DNA of 5,506 nucleotides from Alphaproteobacteria bacterium (lineage in GTDB: Bacteria > Pseudomonadota > Alphaproteobacteria > JAAXGF01). The translations under genes and the position numbers were made by a program. The notes below the pieces were generated by a model. The model was not told where the DNA came from. It made no database searches and worked only from the letters and a program-made list of their open reading frames with translations. Shown here piece by piece: positions 1 to 5,506 of this stretch. Location of the stretch: positions 1 to 5,506 of the forward strand of contig JAAXGF010000352.1 in the NCBI GenBank assembly GCA_012267605.1, written 5' to 3'. Within the stretch, counting starts at the first letter, position 1, and each line of letters starts with the position of its first letter.

Positions 1-1
1 C

Positions 2-823
2 CTATTCCTCGTTGGCGTTGGAGCCTAGGAGTGCCGCGGCGGGCCAGTGCCGGCGATCGGTGGCAATTTGCAGGGGCGTTTTGCCGTCCGAGTCCACGAC
101 GTCTCCGTCAGCTCCATGATCGAGAAGAATTCTTACGATATCCGTATTTCCAGAGGCTACTGCATCATGCAGCGGAGAACGTCCGGATTCATCGACGGTG
201 TTTAACTTGGCGCCCGCGCTGGCAAACATCTTCACCACCCGGACACGGCCGGCGGACACGGCCTCGTGTAGCGGCGTTTTACCCGCGTCGTCCCGGATAT
301 CGATATCAGTGCCCGATCCCACCATGCGCGCGATCGTCTTTTCGTCCGCCCGTGCCGCCAAAATGTGCAAAAGAGACTTACCGGCATTCGTCTTAACCGA
401 GAAATAGTTGGGAGCTCTGAAGTCCTTAGCCTCCGCCTTATCAGATTCCACGATTTGGCCACCAAACGGCGCCTTGTCAAAGACGACCGCGGAGGGAAAC
501 ACGTTAAACGACCAGCGCTTGAACAGAGTACCCGGTAACCCACAGGCATTCTCGATTTCGGTTTCACAAAACAATTCCGACTTCGGTACGAGGATGGGAA
601 ATTGCTTGGGAATTAGGCAGCTCGTTTCTGGGAAACCGAGAAGATCGTACTCCATGACCAATACCGACGGAACGCCTCGATCGTCAACTTCAGTGCCGTA
701 CAAATAAAAAGTCGCATCGTCACAATCGCCATCGCCGGTCGCCTCGGCAATGGTTGGCGATACCATCAAGGTTATTCCTAGTAAATATTTGGCGATTCCT
801 AATGTTTGGCTGGCCCGTTTCAT
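2..823 (-). CDS. Exported ankyrin-repeat protein with an unassigned N-terminal domain
   Basis: The gene encodes a complete 273-residue protein whose TAG stop lies at positions 4-2. Residues 1-27 look like a Sec signal peptide: a basic start (MKR), a hydrophobic stretch around 12-25, and an A-E-A cleavage-like site near 26-28. Residues about 146-270 form ankyrin repeats: a degenerate one (GKSLLH, 148-153), two good ones (GKTPLHEA at 181-188 and GRSPLHDA at 214-221, each followed by the second helix and loop), and a partial last one (GKTPLQIA at 247-254). Residues about 28-145 match no family I recognise and contain Cys34, Cys69, Cys86 and Cys94, which could form disulfides outside the cytoplasm. 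The start is supported by AGGA (complement of 831-834), 7 nt upstream of the ATG. Ankyrin repeats bind proteins, so a periplasmic or surface binding role is inferred; the partner is unknown. It lies 123 bp downstream of rocD on the same strand and may be co-transcribed, but nothing shows a link to arginine use. Confidence 0.88.
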   Translation of the reverse strand: MKRASQTLGIAKYLLGITLMVSPTIAEATGDGDCDDATFYLYGTEVDDRGVPSVLVMEYDLLGFPETSCLIPKQFPILVPKSELFCETEIENACGLPGTLFKRWSFNVFPSAVVFDKAPFGGQIVESDKAEAKDFRAPNYFSVKTNAGKSLLHILAARADEKTIARMVGSGTDIDIRDDAGKTPLHEAVSAGRVRVVKMFASAGAKLNTVDESGRSPLHDAVASGNTDIVRILLDHGADGDVVDSDGKTPLQIATDRRHWPAAALLGSNANEE

Positions 824-830
824 CCCCGCA

Positions 831-834
831 TCCT
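831..834 (-). promoter_or_regulatory. Ribosome binding site of the ankyrin-repeat gene
   Basis: The minus strand reads AGGA here, followed by 7 nt and the ATG at 823. This is a good spacing and supports 823 as the start. It argues against the overlapping frame that opens at 917. Confidence 0.5.
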
Positions 835-928
835 ACCGTTGCGTCGTTGCCTGGCCCTAGGGTAATCGTAGTTTGATCGGAGTTCGAGAGAATTCCTGGC
901 GGCAGTTTCATCAGCAAGCGGCAATCCA

Positions 929-940
929 GTGGTCGACCAC
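929..940. repeat. Perfect 12-bp palindrome just after rocD
   Basis: GTGGTCGACCAC reads identically on both strands and begins 7 bp beyond the rocD stop codon. As RNA it could form only a 4-bp stem with a TCGA loop. No T-run follows on the minus strand, so an intrinsic terminator is not supported. It could be a protein-binding site or chance. Confidence 0.35.
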
Positions 941-946
941 CTCGTA

Positions 947-2233
947 TCAGGTCCCCAGGGTCTCCAAGGGGACGCAGCGACCAATTTCGTCCAGAACCTG
1001 TTCAAATTGATCCACGGCCCAGTCGAGGTCCCGCCTACTGATAGTCAGCGGTGGGGCGAAGCGGACCACGGTTTCATGGGTTTCCTTCGACAACACACCT
1101 TTGGGCAGTAGACGCTCGCACACCTCACGGGCACTGACCAGAGCGGAATCGCATTCGACACCAACCCACAATCCGGCTCCCCGGACCTCGCGGACAAGAG
1201 GAGACGAGACATCACTTAATCGGTCCAGTAGGTGGCGACCCAAATCCGCGCTGCGCATGGCGAGTCCGTCTTCCTGCAAGATTTCGATGGCTTTCATGCC
1301 GATAGCGCAAGCGAGCGGGTTGCCCCCGAAGGTTGAGCCGTGGCTTCCCGGGGTGAAGACATCCATCAGTTCCGACCGGGCGAGAAACGCGGAAACGGGG
1401 TATACGCCACCGCCTAGCGCTTTCCCCAAAATCAGACCGTCAGGCGGGTCGATTTCGTGTTGGAAAGCGAAATTCCGGCCGGTGCGCCCCAACCCCCTCT
1501 GTATTTCATCAAGTACAAGGAGAACGTTATGCTGGGCGCAAATCGCGCGCACATCGCGCAGCCACCCCGATGGCGGAATTATGATACCGCCCTCGTCCTG
1601 CATTGGTTCGGTTAGGAAGGCGCAGGTTTCGGGCGTAATCGCCGCCTCGAGTGCCGCGGTATCGGCGAAAGGAATGATGTCGAATCCACCGTCGAAGGGG
1701 GCGAAACCGTCGCGGTAATCCGAATCCGAGGAAAATCCCACGATGGTTGTCGTGCGGCCATGAAAATTTCCCGCGCTGACGATGATCCGCGCCTTCCCTG
1801 GCGGAATGGATTTGACTCGGTAACCCCAACGCCGAGCGGCCTTAATTGCCGTTTCTACGGCCTCCGCACCCGTATTCATCGGCAACATCCGGTCCATCCC
1901 GGTAAGGACGCATAGTTCTTGGGCGAAGGGTCCCAATTTGTCGGTGTAATAGGCCCGCGACGGAACAGACAACCGTCTCGCTTGATCAAACATGGCCCGA
2001 AGAATTCGCGGGTCGTTATGGCCAAAACTTACAGCGCTATAGGCACTCAGAAAGTCAAGATATTCCTTGCCTTGCGTATCCCAAACTCGGCTACCTTCGC
2101 CTCTCGTCAAAAGCACCGGCAAAGGCGCATAGTTGTGCGCGACATAGCGCGCTTCCTTCGAGATGTCTCCGATCTTTGTCGAATTGCTATTGGGACTTGG
2201 CGGCACGGCCTGACCATCCAAAGTGTCGGGCAT
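947..2233 (-). CDS. rocD: Ornithine aminotransferase (ornithine-oxo-acid transaminase)
   Basis: This is a 428-residue class III, PLP-dependent aminotransferase. It moves the delta-amino group of ornithine to 2-oxoglutarate, giving glutamate-5-semialdehyde (which cyclises to pyrroline-5-carboxylate) and glutamate. Visible residues are the PLP lysine K271 (LGKALGGG), the pyridine-binding D242 (LDEIQRGLGRTG) and the phosphate-binding NTGAEA at 120-125. Residues matching the ornithine-specificity set of human OAT, as I recall it, are all present: Y35 (human Y55), Y65 in SAYSAV (Y85), R160 in GNFHGRT (R180), E214 (E235) and R391 in RFAPPL (R413). This favours OAT over acetylornithine or 4-aminobutyrate aminotransferase. 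The normal EPIQGEAG loop reads EPMQDEGG (209-216), an unusual change next to E214. Length is normal for the family, with a poorly conserved N-terminus of about 25 residues. The ATG lies 3 bp after the arginase stop with no clear Shine-Dalgarno, so translational coupling to rocF is likely. Confidence 0.95.
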   Translation of the reverse strand: MPDTLDGQAVPPSPNSNSTKIGDISKEARYVAHNYAPLPVLLTRGEGSRVWDTQGKEYLDFLSAYSAVSFGHNDPRILRAMFDQARRLSVPSRAYYTDKLGPFAQELCVLTGMDRMLPMNTGAEAVETAIKAARRWGYRVKSIPPGKARIIVSAGNFHGRTTTIVGFSSDSDYRDGFAPFDGGFDIIPFADTAALEAAITPETCAFLTEPMQDEGGIIIPPSGWLRDVRAICAQHNVLLVLDEIQRGLGRTGRNFAFQHEIDPPDGLILGKALGGGVYPVSAFLARSELMDVFTPGSHGSTFGGNPLACAIGMKAIEILQEDGLAMRSADLGRHLLDRLSDVSSPLVREVRGAGLWVGVECDSALVSAREVCERLLPKGVLSKETHETVVRFAPPLTISRRDLDWAVDQFEQVLDEIGRCVPLETLGT

Positions 2234-2236
2234 GGA

Positions 2237-3142
2237 TCAAGAATTCAGCGAAATTAACAGATTGGCGATCAATTTCGCCGTGGCATCTGCCAAATCCCGT
2301 TCTGGATTGAATTCGGCAATCTCCAAGGCCTTGAAGCGATCATCTGCTGCCAACCCGCGCAAGCTTCGCACGACAGCGGGTGCCGACAATCCGTCCGATT
2401 CCGGAGACCCAACGCCCGGCGCGTCGTCCGGGTCAAATCCATCGAGGTCAATTGTCACGCCGTAACCGGCTGCTGCCGCCCTGGCACGTTTGCGAGCATC
2501 CTCGAAGACGGCGGCGAAACCTCGTCTCTCGACTTCTCGCATGTGGTGGACTTGCACCCCGAGATCGCTGAGCAACTTCGCCTCCCCAGCCTCGTAGCTG
2601 CGCACGCCGATCAACGACACGTGCTGAGGCGCGATCTTGGCGTGTGGCGAGGCAATCTGCGTGAGCTCGGGCTCGCCTCGCCCTAACAGGCAGGCCAAGG
2701 GACGGCCGTGATAGTAGCCACCCCACTTCCCTTGATCGGCGGTTTCGGGCGTATGGGCATCCATATGGGCGTCGATCCAAATGAGCCCGAATTCACCTTC
2801 AGCCCCTAGTGCGGCCGTCATGGCGCTCCAAGTGCCGATGGCAATTGCGTGGTCGCCGCCGACAACTACTGGCAATTGATCGCCGTTTACCGTGCGAACC
2901 AGAGTTCTCGCCAGTCGCTTGTTATGGTCCACGACAAGAGGAAAACTCTGTTCGCGGGTCATTTTAGCGATAGTCCGACGCGGCGCCTTAGTAGTGACTG
3001 TGGCATGCCAGTGGGCATCGATATCGGCCGCGCGCAAACGATCGACAAGCCCCCGCCGGCGTAAGTAGTCCGGCCCCGCTTCGGCCCCGGGATTCTGCGA
3101 CCCCCAACCGGAGGCCGCGCCTATGATCGCCATCTGCCTCAT
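2237..3142 (-). CDS. rocF: Arginase
   Basis: This 301-residue ureohydrolase hydrolyses L-arginine to ornithine and urea, using a two-metal (normally Mn2+) centre in the cytoplasm. All metal ligands are visible: H98 in GGDH (95-98), D124, H126 and D128 in DAHMD, and D232 and D234 in IDLDGFDP. H145 (YYHG) fits the catalytic histidine and E277 (EFNPERD) the conserved glutamate that contacts substrate. The segment IGVRSYE (178-184) is typical of arginases. The loop normally reading TPVVGGL is SPESDGL here (246-252), a divergence near the active-site rim. Length is normal. It is the first gene of the leftward unit, and the adjacent ornithine aminotransferase makes arginase far more likely than agmatinase or formiminoglutamase. 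The start is uncertain: M1 at 3142 and M4 at 3133 both fit, and neither has a convincing ribosome site. The family usually begins just before the IIGA strand, which suits M4 slightly better. Confidence 0.95.
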   Translation of the reverse strand: MRQMAIIGAASGWGSQNPGAEAGPDYLRRRGLVDRLRAADIDAHWHATVTTKAPRRTIAKMTREQSFPLVVDHNKRLARTLVRTVNGDQLPVVVGGDHAIAIGTWSAMTAALGAEGEFGLIWIDAHMDAHTPETADQGKWGGYYHGRPLACLLGRGEPELTQIASPHAKIAPQHVSLIGVRSYEAGEAKLLSDLGVQVHHMREVERRGFAAVFEDARKRARAAAAGYGVTIDLDGFDPDDAPGVGSPESDGLSAPAVVRSLRGLAADDRFKALEIAEFNPERDLADATAKLIANLLISLNS

Positions 3143-3203
3143 ATTTCGATGTGCTTCGTTTGGTGTCCTCGAAGTACAAGATCTCAGATTCGGTTTTTCC
3201 TGA

Positions 3204-3213
3204 CCGTTAACGG
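3204..3213. repeat. Palindrome CCGTTAACGG upstream of arginase
   Basis: This is a perfect 10-bp palindrome about 60 bp upstream of the arginase start. It is followed by two TTCGGA copies at 3217-3222 and 3227-3232, ten bases apart, or one helical turn. The position suits an operator for the rocF-rocD unit, but no known regulator is recognised and chance occurrence is possible. Confidence 0.3.
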
Positions 3214-3286
3214 CGGTTCGGACTGTTTCGGAAGTCTAAACCAGGATAGCCGCCCCGCGCCGCGTCATGGATCACAGCTAACGCAA

Positions 3287-3325
3287 GAAATTTTCATAGC
3301 GTCTGATCGAACTACTGGAAATTTT
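3287..3325. repeat. Two GAAATTTT copies about three helical turns apart
   Basis: GAAATTTT occurs at 3287-3294 and 3318-3325, a start-to-start distance of 31 bp that would place both on nearly the same DNA face. AT-rich elements in such phasing can be sites for Lrp-like or nucleoid proteins. The motif is short and low in complexity, so this is only suggestive. Confidence 0.25.
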
Positions 3326-3354
3326 GCCTCGGCGCTGGGCATTTCGTGGTCACA

Positions 3355-3421
3355 CCAATTGGCCAGATAGCTATCGGTTTCGCGTACAGATCTTTTCGGC
3401 TAATTTCTACGGCCAATTTGG
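3355..3421. repeat. Inverted repeat CCAATTGGCC / GGCCAATTTGG before the carbonic anhydrase gene
   Basis: CCAATTGGCC (3355-3364) and GGCCAATTTGG (3411-3421) share an exact 8-bp inverted arm, AATTGGCC / GGCCAATT, separated by 46 bp. The first copy contains the perfect palindrome CCAATTGG. A related CCAATTGCC lies at 3452-3460, inside the first codons of the carbonic anhydrase gene. The second arm sits about 25 bp before the start codon, where a bound protein could affect expression. No regulator family is recognised. Confidence 0.3.
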
Positions 3422-3437
3422 AGTTATATGGGAAATT

Positions 3438-3442
3438 AAGGA
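3438..3442 (+). promoter_or_regulatory. Ribosome binding site of the carbonic anhydrase gene
   Basis: AAGGA stands 3 nt before the ATG at 3446. The spacing is short but the match is good. The only nearby upstream ATG in the same frame (3428) meets a TAA after two more codons, so 3446 is the start. Confidence 0.5.
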
Positions 3443-3445
3443 TTT

Positions 3446-4084
3446 ATGGACCCAATTGCCAAGTTCACCGCCGGTTTCCGGAAATTTCGCGACGGCCGTT
3501 TCCAGGAGCAGCGAGCGGCGTACGAAGCCCTGGTCGACCATGGCCAGCATCCGATGGCCGCGATAGTTGCCTGTTCGGATTCCCGAGTAGACCCGAGCAT
3601 GCTGCTACAGGCCGACCTCGGTGATTTGTTCGTCATTCGCAATGTAGCCAACTTAGTGCCACCATACGAGCAGGAAGGCCAATATCACGGGACCAGTGCG
3701 GCGCTGGAGTTTGCTGTAAAATATCTTGAAGTGGGGCATGTCATCGTGCTTGGCCACGCCCATTGTGGCGGCATCCGTTCTCTTTTCGCGGACCACGCCC
3801 AAAAGATGGAGGGTAATACCTTTGTGACTCCGTGGACGAGTTTGGTCCGGTCCGCTCACCTTCCGGTCGAAGCCACCATGCCCGACGCCAACGACGATGA
3901 GAAAGCGCGAGTCTGTGAACAGAGTGCGGTCCTAGTCTCACTCGAAAACCTGATGACCTTTCCCGCTATCCGCCAGTCGGTCGGTGACGGCCGACTTCGA
4001 TTGCACGGCTGGTACCTCGATATCCGCTCCTGCACCCTGCATATCTACAATTCCGACCGGCAACATTTCGAACACGTCGAATAG
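3446..4084 (+). CDS. Beta-class carbonic anhydrase
   Basis: This complete 212-residue zinc enzyme interconverts CO2 and bicarbonate and has no signal peptide, so it should be cytoplasmic. The zinc ligands are C43 (CSDSRV, 43-48), H104 and C107 (GHAHCGG, 103-109), with the D45-R47 dyad intact. The segments FVIRNVANLVPPY (62-74) and GTSAALEFAV (82-91) resemble the plant-type branch of beta carbonic anhydrases. The tryptophan that precedes the first zinc cysteine by three residues in the Haemophilus-type allosteric bicarbonate site is Ile40 here, so that form of regulation is not expected; this comparison is from memory. Length is normal. The gene is divergent from arginase across 303 bp. Bicarbonate is needed for carbamoyl phosphate and carboxylation reactions and is also a product of urea breakdown, so a tie to arginine metabolism is possible but rests only on position. 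I cannot choose between can, cynT and similar symbols. Confidence 0.95.
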   Translation: MDPIAKFTAGFRKFRDGRFQEQRAAYEALVDHGQHPMAAIVACSDSRVDPSMLLQADLGDLFVIRNVANLVPPYEQEGQYHGTSAALEFAVKYLEVGHVIVLGHAHCGGIRSLFADHAQKMEGNTFVTPWTSLVRSAHLPVEATMPDANDDEKARVCEQSAVLVSLENLMTFPAIRQSVGDGRLRLHGWYLDIRSCTLHIYNSDRQHFEHVE

Positions 4085-4194
4085 GTGCGCCGAGGTTCAG
4101 GCAACGGTTTTACTTGCGGATTTGGTCCTCTTGGGTGCGATTTTCGCCCGAATTTCGTCGACGGCACCCGTTGCTCGACCCTATCATCCACACT

Positions 4195-4719
4195 ATGCAG
4201 AGTACGGCGACACCAATGGCGAAATCGGATAGCAGCGGCAAGCTATTGTTCAACGCCGTTTTGCGGTCGCACCGGTCACTCGGCCCTTTCGGCTTTCACG
4301 TACTCATGGCAATGGTTGTCCTGGTCAGCTTTACCGCAGGCATGGTGTTTTTCCTGATCGGCGCATGGCCCGTCGTGGGGTTTCTCGGTCTCGACGTTCT
4401 TTTGATTTACGGTGCGTTCAAGCTTAGCTACCGCAGCGGACGCGCGTTCGAAACCGTTCAGCTGTCGCCCGAAACCCTGGTTGTGCGCCGAGTGAACCCA
4501 GCAGGAAAGGTGCGCACTTGGCGGTTCCAACCCCATTGGGTCCGCGTGAACATGTCTAATCCGCCCCGTCATGAAAGTCAGCTTACGGTGTCGTCCCACG
4601 GCCGCCGGGTAACGCTGGGCGCCTTTTTGACCCCGCAGGAACGAGTCGAGGTGGCCGATGCGCTACGCGCGGCCCTCGGCAAACTCAATGCTATTCCTGA
4701 CCCTGCTACGGCGCAGTAA
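4195..4719 (+). CDS. DUF2244 family membrane protein
   Basis: The gene encodes a small integral membrane protein of about 174 residues. Counting from the ATG at 4216, two hydrophobic helices lie at about residues 26-49 and 51-70, forming a hairpin around the IGAWPV..LGLDVLLIY signature. A soluble C-terminal domain (about 75-155) follows, with RRVNPAGKVR, TWRFQPHWVR and GRRVTLGAFL typical of DUF2244 proteins of alphaproteobacteria as I remember them. The function of the family is not established. The start is uncertain: ATG at 4195 and ATG at 4216 are in the same frame, and both lie shortly before the conserved FNAVLRSHRSLGP. An upstream TTG at 4114 would add 27 unrelated-looking residues and has no clear ribosome site. 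The gene begins about 110 bp after the carbonic anhydrase stop, with no terminator visible between them, so read-through from that gene is plausible. Confidence 0.85.
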   Translation: MQSTATPMAKSDSSGKLLFNAVLRSHRSLGPFGFHVLMAMVVLVSFTAGMVFFLIGAWPVVGFLGLDVLLIYGAFKLSYRSGRAFETVQLSPETLVVRRVNPAGKVRTWRFQPHWVRVNMSNPPRHESQLTVSSHGRRVTLGAFLTPQERVEVADALRAALGKLNAIPDPATAQ

Positions 4720-4857
4720 ATCCGAAAACGAATTTATTTCTCGGGCTTTCATGGTACGTCGCACGGAAAAATTTATAAGAAACGCTCACAATCATAATCA
4801 GGTAATATATGATGAAGATAGATAACAAATTTAAATTAGTAGTATAATAAAGAAGAT
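4720..4857. other. AT-rich spacer before the glycosyltransferase gene
   Basis: This 138-bp spacer has no gene of ordinary size. GC falls to 12 of 60 bases in 4801-4860, against about 63% in a sampled line of the carbonic anhydrase gene (3481-3540). No intrinsic terminator for the upstream gene is visible. It holds a possible promoter and a 12-codon open frame. The abrupt change fits the junction between core chromosome and a glycan island. Confidence 0.6.
4819..4848 (+). promoter_or_regulatory. Possible sigma-70-like promoter for the glycosyltransferase gene
   Basis: A perfect TATAAT -10 hexamer lies at 4843-4848. TAGATA at 4819-4824 matches four of six positions of TTGACA, with an 18-bp spacer. 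Transcription would begin around 4855, only about 3 nt before the ATG at 4858, implying a nearly leaderless mRNA. TATAAT is likely by chance in such AT-rich DNA, and an upstream TATAAG (4774-4779) is an alternative. Confidence 0.3.
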
Positions 4858-5506
4858 ATGTCATTTTTCACCGTCATAATCCCGACTAGAGATCGGCCAG
4901 ATGAATTTCGTCTGGCGTTGGATTCAGTACTTTCGCAAACTTGTGCGGATGTCGAAATTGTCGTTGTAGATGATGGTACGGATGAAAAACCGAGAGAAGC
5001 TCTGGAGAAGATCAAAATTGATGTTGGCAGCAAAGTAAAATGGGTACATCTGGACCGAAGAACCAGAGGGCACGGTCGTTCGTTTGCCCAAAATTCTGGA
5101 GTAGCCGTATCAAGCGGTGAATATCTTTGTACCTTGGATGATGATGATACATGGATCGATGACGATTATTTGAAACGAGTGCGTAGTGTCATTGAGAACT
5201 TCGGGGATAGAGTCGATCTATACTTAACAACTCAGGTTGCATATTTAAACGGCGAGAAACAGACCGGTCCGGCTTGGATCGAAAGTCTTACCGATATTTA
5301 TCGAAAAGAACGACGTACACCAAACAGTCAGGGCGTATTTTCAGTGGAAGTTGATGACCTGCTACGCTTGGAAGGATTTTGCCATCTCAACACCACCATT
5401 GTTCGTCGAGGTCTGTATGAGGCTGTGGGAGGGATTGACGAAAGTTTGCGCTATGAAGAAGATCGCGATCTGTATTTGAGATCGGAATTTCCTAGTTACG
5501 GGTCTT
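4858..5506 (+). CDS. Family 2 glycosyltransferase (3' end beyond the window)
   Basis: The first 216 codons are present, and the frame stays open to the window edge. The N-terminus FTVIIPTRDRPDEF with VVVDDG (35-40) is the nucleotide-sugar-binding start of a GT-A fold family 2 enzyme. D94-D97 in LDDDDTW supplies the metal-binding DxD. YEEDRDLYLR (199-208), after the GGIDESLR turn, fits the acceptor-side acidic motif with the catalytic base. There is no signal peptide or N-terminal membrane segment, so it should act at the cytoplasmic face, adding a sugar to a surface polysaccharide, lipid or protein glycan; donor and acceptor cannot be read. The ATG at 4858 is the only suitable start, because a TAG at 4840-4842 closes the frame upstream. 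Its Shine-Dalgarno is weak (AGAAG, 2 nt away). GC is lower than in the neighbouring genes (53% and 43% in two sampled lines), and GAT and other A/T-ending codons are frequent, suggesting separate ancestry. Confidence 0.92.
   Translation, partial: MSFFTVIIPTRDRPDEFRLALDSVLSQTCADVEIVVVDDGTDEKPREALEKIKIDVGSKVKWVHLDRRTRGHGRSFAQNSGVAVSSGEYLCTLDDDDTWIDDDYLKRVRSVIENFGDRVDLYLTTQVAYLNGEKQTGPAWIESLTDIYRKERRTPNSQGVFSVEVDDLLRLEGFCHLNTTIVRRGLYEAVGGIDESLRYEEDRDLYLRSEFPSYGS

Larger units (their letters stand above)
3143..3445. other. Divergent intergenic region between arginase and carbonic anhydrase
   Basis: This 303-bp region must contain the promoters for both directions unless transcription comes from further away. 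I see no gene, no tRNA and no terminator in it. It is richer in A and T than the flanking genes and carries short symmetric or repeated elements, listed separately. No convincing pair of -35 and -10 hexamers can be fixed by eye for either direction. No regulator gene of the Lrp/AsnC or ArgR type, often found beside arginine catabolic genes, occurs in the window, so any regulator would act from elsewhere. Confidence 0.6.

Noticed and set aside
31..707. Plus-strand frames (31-396, 198-407, 408-707) opposite the ankyrin gene
   Set aside because: They are low-complexity Arg/Pro/Ser peptides with no ribosome sites and are fully covered by the supported minus-strand gene.
720..917. 65-codon minus-strand frame bridging the rocD-ankyrin gap
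   Set aside because: It overlaps the start of the ankyrin gene in another frame, shows no family features, and the ankyrin start has its own well-spaced AGGA.
929..946. Terminator after rocD
   Set aside because: The palindrome allows only a 4-bp stem and no T-run follows on the minus strand.
1101..1718. 205-codon plus-strand frame antisense to rocD
   Set aside because: It mirrors a strongly supported aminotransferase. The peptide is rich in Ser, Pro and Arg with no domain, as expected of an antisense frame in GC-rich DNA.
4114..4194. TTG start extending the DUF2244 protein by 27 residues
   Set aside because: The added residues do not resemble the family, the start codon is rare and no ribosome site precedes it.
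4836..5033. 65-codon minus-strand frame at the start of the glycosyltransferase gene
   Set aside because: It lies opposite the conserved first motifs of the glycosyltransferase and has no recognisable features.
1..5506. tRNA or rRNA genes, CRISPR arrays, insertion sequences or transposases
   Set aside because: I saw no cloverleaf with TTCRA-type arm, no regularly spaced long repeats, no terminal inverted repeats of IS size and no transposase motifs. A covariance-model scan would be the decisive check for RNAs.

Overview
The window reads as bacterial chromosome, probably from an alphaproteobacterium. This rests on the moderately high GC of most of the window, a DUF2244-type two-helix membrane protein of the form common in that class, and the style of the enzymes. 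It is an inference from gene content; no rRNA or other taxonomic marker is present.

Left part (2-3142, minus strand): three genes read leftwards. Arginase (rocF, 3142-2237) is followed after 3 bp by ornithine aminotransferase (rocD, 2233-947), giving the two-step route arginine -> ornithine + urea -> glutamate semialdehyde. After a 123-bp gap comes a gene for a probably exported ankyrin-repeat protein (823-2). Its N-terminal half, about 115 residues, is not recognisable to me.

Middle (3143-3445): a 303-bp divergent intergenic region separates the arginine catabolic genes from a plus-strand beta-carbonic anhydrase (3446-4084). It holds several short palindromes and repeats that could be operators, plus the carbonic anhydrase ribosome binding site. 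A DUF2244 membrane protein (about 4195-4719) follows on the plus strand.

Right edge (4720-5506): base composition changes sharply. A very AT-rich spacer (about 20% GC in 4801-4860 by direct count) leads into the first 216 codons of a family 2 glycosyltransferase, which runs off the window. Its composition is lower in GC than its neighbours. This looks like the edge of a surface-polysaccharide or other acquired island.

The central logic is arginine nitrogen and carbon use: arginase makes ornithine and urea, and OAT feeds ornithine carbon towards glutamate or proline. The carbonic anhydrase supplies or removes bicarbonate. A functional link between it and the roc pair is possible but rests only on adjacency. 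I see no clearly novel multi-gene system. The less ordinary items are the ankyrin protein's unassigned N-terminal domain, the composition cliff at 4720, and the repeat elements in the divergent intergenic region.
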